The notes: generated by a model not told the origin, from the sequence alone. A DNA stretch of 64,000 nt from Alteromonas halophila (GCF_014651815.1 NZ_BMXP01000011.1:1-64000); one strand, 5' to 3'. Positions 30,622 to 40,802 are shown, counted from the first letter of the stretch. Numbers and translations: made by a program.

Positions 30622-30637
30622 CGGCAACGCTTTTCCG

Positions 30638-30667
30638 AAAGGCGGCATTGTTATGCCGCTTTTTTTG
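30638..30667 (+). terminator. Intrinsic terminator after the slp-like gene
   Basis: GCGGCAT (30642-30648), loop TGTT, ATGCCGC (30653-30659), then a run of T (30660-30667). Confidence 0.85.
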
Positions 30668-30770
30668 TTTGTTAACGGCAAACATTTACCGCTTTTCGCT
30701 CGTAGTTGTAAATTACAATATGGTGAGGGGAGGACCTCATCGACGAAGCACCAGCTACAGGAAGGGAAAC

Positions 30771-31610
30771 ATGCAGGACACTGAATTTCATTTGGGCGAG
30801 CAAGTTATTGCCGGGCTTGATAACCAGGGGACCGGGCCTGTGGTCATTGGACTGCATGGCTTTCTGGATAATGCCAGTAGCCTGCAACCTTTGGCGCCTT
30901 ATTTACAGCGCACGCGATTTATTTCACTGGATTTGCCCGGACATGGCCTCTCTTCCCATCGTCCGCCGGGAGCTCAGTATAATCAGGCTGATTATCTTCA
31001 GGATCTGTATGCACTGATTGAACAACAGCAGTGGGACAAAGTGATCCTGCTCGGACATTCTCTCGGCGGCATACTGGCGAGTATTTTTGCAGGCTTGTTT
31101 CCTGAGCGTGTAGCCGGGCTGATTAGTCTTGATGTGTGCGGGCCGCTTACTGAGGATGCGTCGACGACCGCTAAGCAAATGCGTGAGTCCATCGTCAATC
31201 GCCATCAGAAACGACGTAATCAGTTAAAGCCGGTTGAACTGGATAAGGCTGTCGAGGCCCGTTGCAGTGTTGCTGACATTGCCCCGGAGCAGGCAAGGGT
31301 GATCCTGTCACGAAACCTGACACAGGATGCCAGTGGCCACAGTTTCTGGGCCAGCGATCCGCGGGTCAGAACGCGCTCAACCCTAAGGCTCACAGAGTCA
31401 CAGGCTAAAGCGATCATGCAGCAAATAGACTGTCCGATATTGTTTACTGCGGCGTCCCGCAGCTTTAAAAAAACGGCTATGGTATATCAGCAGCGCGCCA
31501 GCTGGTTTGCCAATGCACGTTGTGAAAATATCGAGGGCGGTCATCATGCGCACATGGAGGCCCCGGATGAAAGCGGGCCGCTTATTCGCGCGTTTGTTGA
31601 ACAATTGTAA
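30771..31610 (+). CDS. Alpha/beta hydrolase
   Basis: A 279-residue soluble hydrolase. The nucleophile elbow is GHSLGG (LLGHSLGGILAS), the oxyanion strand GLHGFLDNASS, and the catalytic His lies in GGHHAHMEAP. Substrate unknown; position immediately before fadD suggests an ester or acyl-thioester but this is only context. The ATG at 30771 follows AGGAAGGGAAAC. Confidence 0.85.
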   Translation: MQDTEFHLGEQVIAGLDNQGTGPVVIGLHGFLDNASSLQPLAPYLQRTRFISLDLPGHGLSSHRPPGAQYNQADYLQDLYALIEQQQWDKVILLGHSLGGILASIFAGLFPERVAGLISLDVCGPLTEDASTTAKQMRESIVNRHQKRRNQLKPVELDKAVEARCSVADIAPEQARVILSRNLTQDASGHSFWASDPRVRTRSTLRLTESQAKAIMQQIDCPILFTAASRSFKKTAMVYQQRASWFANARCENIEGGHHAHMEAPDESGPLIRAFVEQL

Positions 31611-31652
31611 ATTGTGACGTTTATTTTTCGTTGCTCATCCTATACTATTCGC

Positions 31653-31669
31653 AAGATATCAGACCAGTT
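31653..31669 (-). promoter_or_regulatory. Possible FadR site upstream of fadD
   Basis: On the minus strand AACTGGTCTGATATCTT. The left half and centre (AACTGGTCTGA) match the FadR consensus AACTGGTCNGACCNGTT; the right half is poor. It lies about 65 nt before the fadD start, just past a -10-like TATACT (31641-31646). Confidence 0.35.
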
Positions 31670-31735
31670 GCCTGGTGCTTGTGTACGTTACACGACGTAA
31701 GTGCCGCAAGATAATAATAAGTGAAGGAGGTTTTG

Positions 31736-33388
31736 GTGGAAAAAACCTGGCTTGAGCATTACGACTCACGTGTACCCGCAGACATAGATCCGGATCACTA
31801 CTCGTCTGTCATTGATATTTTTGAACAGTCTGTCAAAAAGTTTGCTGACAAGACTGCGTATATCAATATGGGTCAGTCGATGACATTTGCCGAACTGGAT
31901 ACCCAGTCAGCACAATTTGCGGCATACCTGCAAAGTAGCGGTTTAAAGCGTGGTGACGCGGTAGCGATTATGATGCCAAACCTGCTGCAGTATCCGGTTG
32001 CCATGTTTGGTATTTTGCGCGCAGGTATGGTGGTGGTGAACGTTAACCCGCTCTACACTGCCCGTGAGCTTAAACACCAGCTCAACGATTCCGGGGCCAA
32101 AGTCATTGTCATTGTTGAAAACTTCGCCTGTACGCTGGAAAAAGTGATTCAGGAGACGCAGGTAGAACAGGTGTACCTGACAGCTCTGGGCGATATGCTG
32201 CCGGCACCGAAACGCTGGGTTGTGAATTTTGCTGTTAAATACATCAAGAAGATGGTCCCGTCGTTTTCACTCAGTAGCACAATATCCTTCACGTCAGCGG
32301 TGAAGCAGGGCGCCTCAAAGTCCTATTCCCGTCCTCAGGTTTCTGGTGATGATCTGGCCTTTTTACAGTATACCGGTGGGACTACCGGTGTTTCTAAAGG
32401 CGCGATGCTGACCCATCGAAATATGATTGCTAACCTCGAACAGGTATCGAGTATTCTTGAAACGGTGATCGAACCGGACAAGGACATGGTGGTAACGGCG
32501 TTACCGCTCTACCATATCTTTGCGCTGCTGGCGAACTGCCTGTTGTTCGTCAAGCAAGGCTGTCCGAATTTGCTGATCACAAACCCTCGGGATATGCAGG
32601 GCTTTGTGAAAGAACTGAGCAATCATCCTTTCACCATTTTGCCCGGCGTGAACACGCTGTTTAACGGCTTGTTAAACACGCCAGGGTTCAGCGAACTGGA
32701 CTTTTCCAACTTCAAATTTGGCCTGGGTGGCGGTATGGCGGTACAACGTCCGGTGGCCGAAAAATGGCAGAAAGCCACCGGTACGGTACTGCTTGAAGGT
32801 TACGGGCTGACCGAGTGTTCACCGGTAGTCACCGTAAACCCGCCGCAACTTGATGAATATAAAGGCGCGATAGGCATGCCTGTGCCATCTACGGATATCA
32901 AATTGCTTGATGAAGACGGCAATGAGGTACCAATGGGCGAGCCTGGCGAGATGTGGGTGAAAGGGCCACAGGTTATGACAGGCTACCTTAACCGCGCGGA
33001 AGCCACGGATGAGATCCTCAAAGACGGCTGGCTGGCGACCGGTGATATTGCGACCGTCGATGAGCAGGGTTACTTCTATATTGTTGACCGCAAAAAAGAT
33101 ATGATACTGGTCTCGGGATTCAATGTGTTTCCGAACGAAATTGAAGAAGTTGCTGCAATGCATGACGCAGTGGTTGAAGCCGCCGCGATTGGTGTTCCCC
33201 ATGAAGTCAGCGGCGAAGTCGTTAAACTATACGTAGTGAGAAAAGATGACTCACTTACCGAAGAAGCAGTGATCGCGCATTGTCGTGACCATTTAACCGG
33301 GTACAAGGTACCAAAGAAAGTGGTCTTTAAAGAAGAACTGCCAAAAACCAATGTAGGTAAGATCCTGCGCAGAGAACTGCGCGACTAA
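31736..33388 (+). CDS. fadD: Long-chain fatty acid--CoA ligase
   Basis: A 550-residue acyl-CoA synthetase. The AMP-binding P-loop [14 protein letters not shown] is near 212-225, the A-motif [11 protein letters not shown] near 352-362, and the fatty-acyl signature [17 protein letters not shown] near 429-445. It activates exogenous long-chain fatty acids at the inner membrane for beta-oxidation. The GTG at 31736 is chosen: AAGGAGG lies 5 nt upstream, and it aligns with the E. coli FadD N terminus (KKVWLNRY vs EKTWLEHY). Confidence 0.95.
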   Translation: MEKTWLEHYDSRVPADIDPDHYSSVIDIFEQSVKKFADKTAYINMGQSMTFAELDTQSAQFAAYLQSSGLKRGDAVAIMMPNLLQYPVAMFGILRAGMVVVNVNPLYTARELKHQLNDSGAKVIVIVENFACTLEKVIQETQVEQVYLTALGDMLPAPKRWVVNFAVKYIKKMVPSFSLSSTISFTSAVKQGASKSYSRPQVSGDDLAFLQYTGGTTGVSKGAMLTHRNMIANLEQVSSILETVIEPDKDMVVTALPLYHIFALLANCLLFVKQGCPNLLITNPRDMQGFVKELSNHPFTILPGVNTLFNGLLNTPGFSELDFSNFKFGLGGGMAVQRPVAEKWQKATGTVLLEGYGLTECSPVVTVNPPQLDEYKGAIGMPVPSTDIKLLDEDGNEVPMGEPGEMWVKGPQVMTGYLNRAEATDEILKDGWLATGDIATVDEQGYFYIVDRKKDMILVSGFNVFPNEIEEVAAMHDAVVEAAAIGVPHEVSGEVVKLYVVRKDDSLTEEAVIAHCRDHLTGYKVPKKVVFKEELPKTNVGKILRRELRD

Positions 33389-33413
33389 CGGGCTACGCAG
33401 ACAGGAGACAATA

Positions 33414-33441
33414 ACAGCCGGCCTATGCCGGCTGTTTTTTT
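33414..33441 (+). terminator. Stem-loop and U-run between fadD and rnd
   Basis: ACAGCCGGC (33414-33422), loop CTAT, GCCGGCTGT (33427-33435), then T to 33441. It looks like the fadD terminator, yet the rnd start codon follows after only 4 nt. In E. coli rnd, a U-run after a stem-loop just before the start codon is reported to be needed for translation. Confidence 0.85.
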
Positions 33442-33445
33442 AGTG

Positions 33446-34636
33446 ATGCATTATTCGCTTATTACAACATCAGATGCGCTTTCATCGGTCTGTGACCAGG
33501 CTCGCACGAAAGACGCAGTGGCACTGGACACAGAGTTCGTCCGCACCCGCACACTCACCCCTCAGCTTGGTCTTATTCAACTTTATGATGGCGACCAGCT
33601 GGTACTGATTGATCCGCTGGCCATTGACGACATGGCGCCCATGGTGGCGCTGCTTAGCGATACATCAACCATCAAAGTATTACATGCCTGCTCAGAAGAT
33701 CTGGAGGCGTTTAACAGCGCACTGGGCGTGATACCGGAGCCCGTGTTTGATACGCAGTTTGCTGCGGGCATTCTGGGAATGGGGGCGGCGATGGGGTACG
33801 CGCGTCTAATTGAAGCCTTGTGTGCCAAGACACTGGACAAGGGCGAGTCCCGCACTGACTGGCTGGCGCGCCCGTTATCGCCTCGTCAGCTGGAATATGC
33901 GGCCAATGATGTGCTGTATTTGTTACCGGCCTATATGAAGCTGAAAGACCAGATTGACGATATTAATAAAACCGACTGGGTGTTCAGGGAAGTCGCAACA
34001 ATTGCCGCGAAGAAACGCGCGACCATCCCGCCCGGGTTTGCGTATTTACAAATTAAGAACAACTGGCGGCTGTCACCGCGTCAGCTACAGGTTTTGCAGG
34101 CCCTCGCGGCCTGGCGTGTATCGGTAGCAGTGAAAAAGGATCTGGCACTCAATTTTGTCTTTAAGGAAAACCATCTGTTTGACGTAGCCAGTGTATTGCC
34201 GGCAAGTAAAACCGCTTTGTCGAAAATTCACGGGCTCAACCCACACACTATTCGCCGCTATGGCGAAGTGGTGGTGGACATTGTGAGTGACAGTTTACGT
34301 GCGTTCGATAACGCCCCTGAACAGGATCATCTGCCTGTCGTGCAGCGGCTAATTGATATTCCCGAGTACAAAAAAACGCTGAACGCACTCAAAACAACCA
34401 CAACATCGCTCGCCGTGAAGTACGGTGTGGCGCCGGAAATTATGGCGTCGAAAAAACAGCTTAATCAGTTGCTTAAATGGTACTGGTTTGAGCTTGACGA
34501 GACCCGCGCGCAGGGGCTGATGCCGGATGTACTGAGCGGCTGGCGCCAGCGATATTTTGAAGAGCCGGTCAGGGCGTTACTCGGCCCGTATCCCTCGACG
34601 ACTGTGTCAGTTAATTCAACAGCAGGACCATTATGA
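33446..34636 (+). CDS. rnd: Ribonuclease D
   Basis: A 396-residue 3'-5' exoribonuclease for tRNA maturation. DEDD exonuclease residues are in ALDTEFVRTRT, HACSEDLEAF and YAANDVLYL; an HRDC domain begins near SPRQLQVLQALAAWR (about residue 211). No Shine-Dalgarno sequence precedes the start: the U-run of the upstream hairpin ends 4 nt before the ATG. An ATG at 33425 lies in the hairpin loop and is rejected. Confidence 0.92.
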   Translation: MHYSLITTSDALSSVCDQARTKDAVALDTEFVRTRTLTPQLGLIQLYDGDQLVLIDPLAIDDMAPMVALLSDTSTIKVLHACSEDLEAFNSALGVIPEPVFDTQFAAGILGMGAAMGYARLIEALCAKTLDKGESRTDWLARPLSPRQLEYAANDVLYLLPAYMKLKDQIDDINKTDWVFREVATIAAKKRATIPPGFAYLQIKNNWRLSPRQLQVLQALAAWRVSVAVKKDLALNFVFKENHLFDVASVLPASKTALSKIHGLNPHTIRRYGEVVVDIVSDSLRAFDNAPEQDHLPVVQRLIDIPEYKKTLNALKTTTTSLAVKYGVAPEIMASKKQLNQLLKWYWFELDETRAQGLMPDVLSGWRQRYFEEPVRALLGPYPSTTVSVNSTAGPL

Positions 34637-34929
34637 TCATTGCCGTTTATAAAACCCGGCGCAAAGCCGGTATGTATCTTTATGTTCCAGGAAAAGATGA
34701 CTTCAGTGCTGTTCCCGAGTCATTACTGCAACAGTTCAGTCAGCCTGAACTGGTGATGCTGATTGCACCTGAGAAGCGTAAAATGCTGGCCGGTGTTGAC
34801 AAGGAAGCACTGTTAAGCGCGCTTGATGAAAAAGGCTATTACCTTCAGATGCCACCCAAAGAAGAGGATTTGCTGGCCTCACACCGGGTGAGTCTTGGCC
34901 TTAGCCCTAAGCCAGAGGAGCGGGAATGA
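34633..34929 (+). CDS. ycgL: YcgL-family protein
   Basis: A 98-residue protein with the YcgL-domain pattern: IIAVYKTRRKAGMYLYVPGKDDFSAVPESLL and GYYLQMPP. Function is unknown. It overlaps rnd by 4 nt and the lytic transglycosylase by 4 nt, so translation of rnd, ycgL and the next gene is probably coupled. Confidence 0.9.
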   Translation: MIIAVYKTRRKAGMYLYVPGKDDFSAVPESLLQQFSQPELVMLIAPEKRKMLAGVDKEALLSALDEKGYYLQMPPKEEDLLASHRVSLGLSPKPEERE

Positions 34930-35900
34930 AAAGACTGATTGTAATTTGTGTGTTGCTGCTCACCAGTGGCATCGCGCACACGAAGGAAAAGACAGAAGCC
35001 GGATTCAGGGCCTATGTGGCATCACTGAAACAGCAGGCTCAGGACAAAGGCTTCAGTCAGGCGTGGCTGGACACGACACTGACTGAGATGGCGTTTCGGC
35101 CTACTGTTATTGCCTCTGACAAGAATCAGCCAGAACGCAAAACCACGCTGGATGATTATCTGGCCACCCGGGTTCCCGACTGGAAGGTTGAGCAGGCGGT
35201 CGAAAAACTTGCATCACGGCAAGACCTGCTCGATGAAATCGGCACCAAATACGGCGTCCAGCCGCGCTTTATTGTGGCATTGTGGGGAAATGAGTCTAAC
35301 TTCGGGCGTATTCAGGGGAACCATGATGTACTCAGTGCACTGGCATCGCTGGCGTATGAAGGACGACGGGAAGCACTGTTTAAAAAGCAGTTTTTTGCAG
35401 CGCTGACGATTTTAAACGAAGGCCATATTGACCGACAGGCGTTCAACGGCTCCTGGGCGGGTGCAATGGGGCAAAGCCAGTTTATGCCGACCTCGTTTTT
35501 AACCTATGCGGTAGATTACGACGGCGATGGCAAAAAAGACATCTGGGGCACAGAGGCAGATGTCTTTGCGTCTATTGCTAATTTTCTGGCATCAGAGGGC
35601 TGGAATGACGCCCTGACCTGGGGCCGGCAGGTAAAAGTACAGGGTGACCCCAACACACTCAGTCAGGGACTTTCGCACCAGGCATCGCTGGCTGACTGGC
35701 AGCAATCGGGGGTACGTCGCTACAATGGAAATAACCTGCCAACCAATGAGATTGATGCTTCGCTAATTATGCCAGATGGTCCTGATGGCCGGATCTATCT
35801 GGTGTATGACAATTTTCGTACGCTGATGAGGTGGAACCGGTCGCTCTATTTCGGTGTGTCGGTTGGCTATCTGTCTGATCGGATTAAACGAGGCTACTAA
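34926..35900 (+). CDS. Lytic murein transglycosylase, MltB-like
   Basis: A 324-residue periplasmic enzyme cleaving peptidoglycan glycan strands to 1,6-anhydro products. A signal peptide (MKRLIVICVLLLTSGIAHT) is followed by the SLT family-3 domain: IVALWGNESNFGR with the catalytic Glu, then GSWAGAMGQSQFMPTSFLTYAVDYDGDGKKDIW. There is no lipobox cysteine, so it is soluble, not lipid-anchored. It forms an overlapping chain with ycgL. Confidence 0.9.
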   Translation: MKRLIVICVLLLTSGIAHTKEKTEAGFRAYVASLKQQAQDKGFSQAWLDTTLTEMAFRPTVIASDKNQPERKTTLDDYLATRVPDWKVEQAVEKLASRQDLLDEIGTKYGVQPRFIVALWGNESNFGRIQGNHDVLSALASLAYEGRREALFKKQFFAALTILNEGHIDRQAFNGSWAGAMGQSQFMPTSFLTYAVDYDGDGKKDIWGTEADVFASIANFLASEGWNDALTWGRQVKVQGDPNTLSQGLSHQASLADWQQSGVRRYNGNNLPTNEIDASLIMPDGPDGRIYLVYDNFRTLMRWNRSLYFGVSVGYLSDRIKRGY

Positions 35901-35901
35901 C

Positions 35902-36567
35902 ATGTATCAGCACAGTGATGAACGTGGCATGCCGATTGATTTGCCGGTCGGTAAGGTGGTGTGTATTGGCAGGAATTACCGCGATCATATCGAAGAAATG
36001 CAGTCTCTGGTACCGGTATCACCACTGTTGTTTATTAAGCCTCGCGCAGCAATGTGTGTCCTGTCAGAACCTGTCAGGATCCCTGAAGGGAAGGGGGCCT
36101 GTCACAATGAACTGGAGCTTGCCGTTTTATTGAGTGCGCCGCTAAAAAATGCCAGCCCTCAGGAAGCAGAAAGCGCCATCTGGGGCGTGGGACTTGGTCT
36201 GGATCTCACGTTACGTGATTTGCAGCAGTCACTCAAAGCCCAGGGCTACCCCTGGGAGCGCGCAAAAGCCTTTGATTTCAGTTGCCCGTTGTCCGGATTT
36301 GTGCCGAAAAGTCAGCTTGCAGAGCTCGATGCACTTACCTTTACGCTGAGCATTAACAACGAGTGCCGGCAACAGGGTAACAGTGCCATGATGCTACATC
36401 CGGTCGTGCCACTCATTGCACATATGTCGACGCAGTTTTCACTGGACGCCGGCGATGTCATCCTAACCGGCACGCCGAAAGGCGTAGGACCTATGCATAA
36501 TGGCGACACTTTGCAGGCAACACTGGGTGAAACACTTTCAATTACAAGTCGGGTGGTGCAGCTATGA
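35902..36567 (+). CDS. ycgM: Fumarylacetoacetate hydrolase-family protein (YcgM-like)
   Basis: A 221-residue protein. The FAH-fold metal-binding residues are in VCIGRNYRDHIEEM and CHNELELAVLL, and the C-terminal block VILTGTPKGVGPM is typical. Related enzymes act on acylpyruvates or oxaloacetate. The ATG at 35902, one base after the previous stop, is preceded by GAGG. Confidence 0.88.
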   Translation: MYQHSDERGMPIDLPVGKVVCIGRNYRDHIEEMQSLVPVSPLLFIKPRAAMCVLSEPVRIPEGKGACHNELELAVLLSAPLKNASPQEAESAIWGVGLGLDLTLRDLQQSLKAQGYPWERAKAFDFSCPLSGFVPKSQLAELDALTFTLSINNECRQQGNSAMMLHPVVPLIAHMSTQFSLDAGDVILTGTPKGVGPMHNGDTLQATLGETLSITSRVVQL

Positions 36568-37058
36568 CGAACCCTTTCTGGGAAACCAAAACGCTTGAGG
36601 AAATGAACGACGCGGAATGGGAAGCGGTTTGCGACGGCTGTGCAAAATGCTGTCTGCACAAGTTTATCGATGATGACAGTAGTGACGACGCGCAGCCCAC
36701 CGATGTCCTCTACGAGGGCGAGCAGGTTCATTACACCAGTATTGTGTGTACGCTTCTTAACACAAAGCGCTGTGAATGCAGTCAGTATGAAAAGCGCACT
36801 GAACTGGTGCCTGACTGTGTGAAACTGACTAAAGAAAATCTTAAAGACATCTTTTTTATGCCACCAAGCTGCTCGTACCGGCGCCTCTATGAAGGTCGCG
36901 GTCTGCCCGCCTGGCATCCGCTACTCAACAAGGGAAAGAAAAGCGCCATGCATAGCAAGGGCATGTCGGTGCGCGGAAAAACCGTGGATGAAGCGGATGT
37001 TTCTCTGGAAGACGCGGAAGACTATATCGCCCTGTGGCCACTGGAGGATATCGATTAA
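36564..37058 (+). CDS. ycgN: YcgN-family cysteine cluster protein
   Basis: A 164-residue UPF0260 protein. The cluster CDGCAKCCLHKF is near 28-39 with further cysteines in CTLLNTKRCECSQY and CVKL, compatible with a metal or Fe-S site. Function unknown. It overlaps ycgM by 4 nt and converges with the acetyltransferase gene with 4 nt between. Confidence 0.9.
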   Translation: MTNPFWETKTLEEMNDAEWEAVCDGCAKCCLHKFIDDDSSDDAQPTDVLYEGEQVHYTSIVCTLLNTKRCECSQYEKRTELVPDCVKLTKENLKDIFFMPPSCSYRRLYEGRGLPAWHPLLNKGKKSAMHSKGMSVRGKTVDEADVSLEDAEDYIALWPLEDID

Positions 37059-37062
37059 GCGT

Positions 37063-37608
37063 TCAGGTGATGCTGTATAGCAATGCATCCCGGCCAAACA
37101 CGCGCTTGCGGCATACCCCTTCTTTTTCCGCTCCCAGCCGCGTCACCACCCTCAGGCTGGCTTTGTTCGCAGGCTCAACCAGACATTCAAGCCTGTGAAG
37201 GCCCATTTGCGAAAAACCGAGTTTGATAAGCGAGCGGCATAATGCCGTCGCGAGGCCGCGGCCACAGGCGTCTGGTCGCAGCCAAAAGCCGAGGTTAGCA
37301 CTTAAATGTACCGGGTGAATATAGTTAATCAGGCCCATTCCCAGACACTGATCATCGTCAATAAGCAGGTAAGTAATGCCATACCCCTGTTCCCGTTGTG
37401 ACTCCATACCTGTAATACATTGCTTACTGGCAGCGGGCGTTACCGGGCACAGGGTGTTGCCCAGCCAGGGGCGAACATGGGCAGCGGACTGCTGCCCTGC
37501 GACGCTGAGCATATCCGCGTGTTTTAGCGCAAGACGCTGCACCTGAAGCTGCTGCGAATCCGACTGGACAGGTGGTAGCCGGGAGGGTAGTACGGTCAAA
37601 TCGATCAA
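37063..37608 (-). CDS. GNAT-family acetyltransferase (RimJ-like)
   Basis: A 181-residue acetyltransferase. The acetyl-CoA loop is in RPDACGRGLATALCRSLIKLGF, and LHRLECLVEPANKASLRVVTRLGAEKEG is typical of RimJ/RimL-type ribosomal-protein acetyltransferases; the true substrate is unknown. It overlaps dsbB by 4 nt and probably shares a transcript with dsbB and nhaB. Confidence 0.8.
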   Translation of the reverse strand: MIDLTVLPSRLPPVQSDSQQLQVQRLALKHADMLSVAGQQSAAHVRPWLGNTLCPVTPAASKQCITGMESQREQGYGITYLLIDDDQCLGMGLINYIHPVHLSANLGFWLRPDACGRGLATALCRSLIKLGFSQMGLHRLECLVEPANKASLRVVTRLGAEKEGVCRKRVFGRDALLYSIT

Positions 37609-38132
37609 AACGGCTTCTTATCTACCAGTCGGGCAACAAACACAATCACAAACGCAATGAAGTAGGCGGCGAAAATGAATTGCATCCATTCGGCCATTCC
37701 CATCGACAAGAACTGCCAGCTGTCTTCAAGACAGTCACCTTCAGCCGCAAAAAATGCCGGAAACCAGTCGTGTAACTGCAGCCACGACGGAAAGTCAGGC
37801 ACAATGTCACAGGTAGCGAAGAATGGGTTAGGCGCGGTTAAAATATCAATATGTTCCCGTGCAATCAGCCATCCCCAGCCTGCGGAGACGGCCCAGCCGG
37901 CAAAGCCCAGCAGCCGACTGAAGCCATTGTTTACCAGCACCACCAACAGCGCGGATAATGCAATGCCGACTACCGCTGTACGCTGATATATACACATTAT
38001 GCAGGGCTTAAGGCCCAGCCCGTACTGGAAATACAATGCCGTCACAAGCAGGGCAACCGCTGATAGCAGCAACACCAGCCAGGACGATTTTTGCTCAGCC
38101 CAGCGGCTGAGCGGATGAAATACAGCTTTCAT
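37605..38132 (-). CDS. dsbB: Disulfide bond formation protein B
   Basis: A 175-residue inner membrane quinone reductase with four hydrophobic segments. The two redox pairs are visible: Cys44-Cys47 (PCIMCIYQR) and Cys108 with Cys134 (ATCDIVP and GDCLEDSW). It reoxidises DsbA in the periplasm. It follows nhaB by 9 nt, the enterobacterial/vibrio arrangement. Confidence 0.94.
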   Translation of the reverse strand: MKAVFHPLSRWAEQKSSWLVLLLSAVALLVTALYFQYGLGLKPCIMCIYQRTAVVGIALSALLVVLVNNGFSRLLGFAGWAVSAGWGWLIAREHIDILTAPNPFFATCDIVPDFPSWLQLHDWFPAFFAAEGDCLEDSWQFLSMGMAEWMQFIFAAYFIAFVIVFVARLVDKKPF

Positions 38133-38141
38133 GCCAAATTC

Positions 38142-39725
38142 CTAATGGGTCGATGAACCGGATGCGGCTTCGGTCACCGAGTGATGTTCAATAAGATGCA
38201 TGTTGTACAGCATATCTGTGGCATCGGTCAGACCCAGGTACGTGGCAGCCAGACCGACAATGGTCAGTACAATGGTGTAGGGCAGCGCCATCATTACCAT
38301 TTTTCCGTAAGACAATCGCAACAGCGGGGCAATGGCCGATGTCAGCAAAAACAGAAACGCGGCCTGACCATTTGGCGTTGCGACACTCGGCAGATTGGTA
38401 CCAGTATTGATGGCCACCGCCAGCATATCGTACTGGTCACGGGTAATATCACCGGCCTGCAGAGCCGCCGTAACTTCAGTGATATACACTGAGCCAACAA
38501 ACACGTTATCACTGACCATCGACAACACCCCGTTGGCCAGATAAAACATCACCATCTGGGTTTCGCCTTCAAACGATAACACCCAGTGAATGACAGGCTG
38601 AAACAGCCCCTGATCGATGATAACGGCGACAATACCAAAAAAGACACATAGCAGCGCGGTAAAAGGCAGGGCTTCTTCAAAGGCCTTGCCCAGTGCATGC
38701 TCTTCAATGACGCCGCTCATTGAGGTTGCCAGCACAATTACAGACAATCCAATCAGACCTACCGATGCCATGTGGGTTGCCAGCCCGACAATCAGCCAAA
38801 TACCAATAAGCGCCTGAACCAGCAGTTTTGCGGTATCTCGTTTACCCCGTCCCTTATCCATGTGCTGATTATATTCAACCAGAATATGGCGGACCGATTC
38901 CGGTAATTGTGCGCCATAGCTAAAGCTTTTTGTTTTCTCAAGGACGATGGTGGTAAGCAAACCAAACACGAAAACGGGCAGTGTGACCGGTGACATTCGA
39001 ATAAAGAACTCAACGAAATTCCAGCCCGCTTTGTCGGCGATAATCAGGTTTTGGGGTTCCCCGACCATGGTCATTACGCCGCCTAACGCAGTACCCACGG
39101 CTGAATGCATCATCAGGTTTCGTAAAAAGGCACGGAAGTTTTCCAGATCATTGTGCCCCAGGTCGTGTACATCGTCATCATAGGTATGGTCGTGATCGGA
39201 GTGGAACTCTTTACCTGACGCGACTTTGTGGTAAATGGAATAGAAGCCCAGTCCGACACTGATAATAACCGCGACCACCGTGAGCGCATCGAGAAATGCA
39301 GAGAGAAACGCAGAAGCGACAATAAAAGACAGTGACAGAATGAGTTTATTTCTGACGCTGATGACCAGTTTGGTGAACAGGTACATCAGCAAATCTTTCA
39401 TAAAGTAGATACCGGCAACCATGAAGACCAGTAGTAACAGCACTTCCAGGTTGACTTCAATTTCGTGCATCATATGCCCGGGCGAAGTCATACCAATAAA
39501 CATGGCTTCGATCAGCAGTAATCCGCCTGGCTGCAGTGGGTAGCATTTCAAAGCCATGGCCAGCGTAAAAATAAACTGAATTACCAATGTCCAGCCGGCC
39601 ACATAGGGGTCGACCATAAACAGCACGGGATTAACAATTAAAAAGGCAATGATGGTTTTTTTGTACCAGTCCGGAGCATGGCCCAGAAAATTTTTGTAAA
39701 TTGCCGTGGGTAATGAAGTTTGCAT
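38142..39725 (-). CDS. nhaB: Na+/H+ antiporter NhaB
   Basis: A 527-residue polytopic membrane protein with about twelve hydrophobic segments. It has NhaB landmarks: an N-terminal [28 protein letters not shown] and [22 protein letters not shown] His/Asp-rich loop ([14 protein letters not shown], near 172-185) lies between helices. It exchanges Na+ for H+ and supports salt and alkali tolerance. It is divergent from fadR, as in E. coli. Confidence 0.94.
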   Translation of the reverse strand: MQTSLPTAIYKNFLGHAPDWYKKTIIAFLIVNPVLFMVDPYVAGWTLVIQFIFTLAMALKCYPLQPGGLLLIEAMFIGMTSPGHMMHEIEVNLEVLLLLVFMVAGIYFMKDLLMYLFTKLVISVRNKLILSLSFIVASAFLSAFLDALTVVAVIISVGLGFYSIYHKVASGKEFHSDHDHTYDDDVHDLGHNDLENFRAFLRNLMMHSAVGTALGGVMTMVGEPQNLIIADKAGWNFVEFFIRMSPVTLPVFVFGLLTTIVLEKTKSFSYGAQLPESVRHILVEYNQHMDKGRGKRDTAKLLVQALIGIWLIVGLATHMASVGLIGLSVIVLATSMSGVIEEHALGKAFEEALPFTALLCVFFGIVAVIIDQGLFQPVIHWVLSFEGETQMVMFYLANGVLSMVSDNVFVGSVYITEVTAALQAGDITRDQYDMLAVAINTGTNLPSVATPNGQAAFLFLLTSAIAPLLRLSYGKMVMMALPYTIVLTIVGLAATYLGLTDATDMLYNMHLIEHHSVTEAASGSSTH

Positions 39726-40091
39726 GTGTTCCTGTTCCTTTTACAACAATATTGCTGTCAGCACGAACAAACACCACCTTGGTATTTATCTATATGCTTA
39801 ATATAGCCAAGTTGTCGATTTTTGGGCAGTTTTGTATTGTGATCTGTTCTGGTTCAGAGACTACATGAAATTGCAGGTGTGAGAAAGAAGTAGTTGCCGT
39901 TTTGATGGCAGTGCTGGTATTGATTTAAACACCGCCGATTAGCCCTCTGGGCTTAAATTTGATAGTGTCGCAGGCCCCGATTTTAAGAATATGCTCACAG
40001 ACGTGTTCGCATCCTCCTTAATTGATTGTGTTAATGAAATGTCATCTGGTACAATCAGTTAAGAAAAACAATAACTGGCAGGCAAGACGTT
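39726..40091. other. nhaB-fadR divergent intergenic region
   Basis: A 366-bp control region without an open frame of interest. It must hold the promoters of nhaB (minus) and fadR (plus). The only motif recognised is the FadR-like operator at 40044-40060. Short inverted repeats are absent elsewhere. Confidence 0.5.
40044..40060 (+). promoter_or_regulatory. FadR-like operator upstream of fadR
   Basis: ATCTGGTACAATCAGTT matches the E. coli fadB operator (ATCTGGTACGACCAGAT, as remembered) at 14 of 17 positions. It ends 31 nt before the fadR ATG, which suggests autoregulation. Confidence 0.55.
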
Positions 40092-40802
40092 ATGATTTAT
40101 AAGGCTCAGAGCCCCGCAGGATTTGCAGAAGAATATATAGTCGAATCGATTTGGAGCGGGCGCTTTCCACCGGGCACCATCCTGCCGGCAGAAAGAGAAC
40201 TTTCCGAATTAATCGGTGTGACCCGTACCACGCTGCGCGAAGTACTGCAGCGGCTGGCGCGTGACGGGTGGCTTACCATCCAGCACGGTAAACCCACCAA
40301 AGTGAATAATTTCTGGGAAACCTGCGGGTTGAACATTCTGGAAACCCTTGCACGCCTCGATCAGGAAGGGATCCCAGAGCTTGTCGATAATCTTCTGGCT
40401 GCCAGAACCAATCTCAGTGCCGTGTTTATTCGTGGTGCGATCAGAAATAACCCCCAGGCGTCTGCTGATATTATTGCCCGTTATCGTGATGTCGAAGAAG
40501 AAGGTCTGGCGTTTGCACAGTTCGATTATCAGATGAATCACGATCTTGCACTGGCATCGAATAATAATGTGTTTGTGTTAATGATGAATGGCTTCAAGGG
40601 CCTGTACTCCAGAATTGGTGGCTACTTTTTCTCCCACGAGTCCGCACGCAATGTAGCAAAGGCGTTCTATCAGGAGTTGCTTGAAATAGCGCAGCGTGGT
40701 GATCACGATGCAGTGCCCAATGTGGTAAGAAAATACGGTATCGAAAGTGGCAAAGTCTGGCAGCAGGTGCGGGAAGATATGCCAAAAGATCTGGTCGATT
40801 AA
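40092..40802 (+). CDS. fadR: Fatty acid metabolism regulator FadR
   Basis: A 236-residue GntR-family regulator. The N-terminal winged helix includes [40 protein letters not shown] (33-72). The C-terminal acyl-CoA-binding domain is helical. In E. coli, FadR represses fad genes and activates fabA/fabB until long-chain acyl-CoA binds. It sits within a fatty-acid-related region, with fadD about 6.7 kb upstream. Confidence 0.94.
   Translation: MIYKAQSPAGFAEEYIVESIWSGRFPPGTILPAERELSELIGVTRTTLREVLQRLARDGWLTIQHGKPTKVNNFWETCGLNILETLARLDQEGIPELVDNLLAARTNLSAVFIRGAIRNNPQASADIIARYRDVEEEGLAFAQFDYQMNHDLALASNNNVFVLMMNGFKGLYSRIGGYFFSHESARNVAKAFYQELLEIAQRGDHDAVPNVVRKYGIESGKVWQQVREDMPKDLVD

Noticed and set aside
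30648..30770. 41-residue N-terminal extension of the hydrolase before fadD
   Set aside because: It starts inside the upstream terminator; ATG 30771 has a clear ribosome-binding site.
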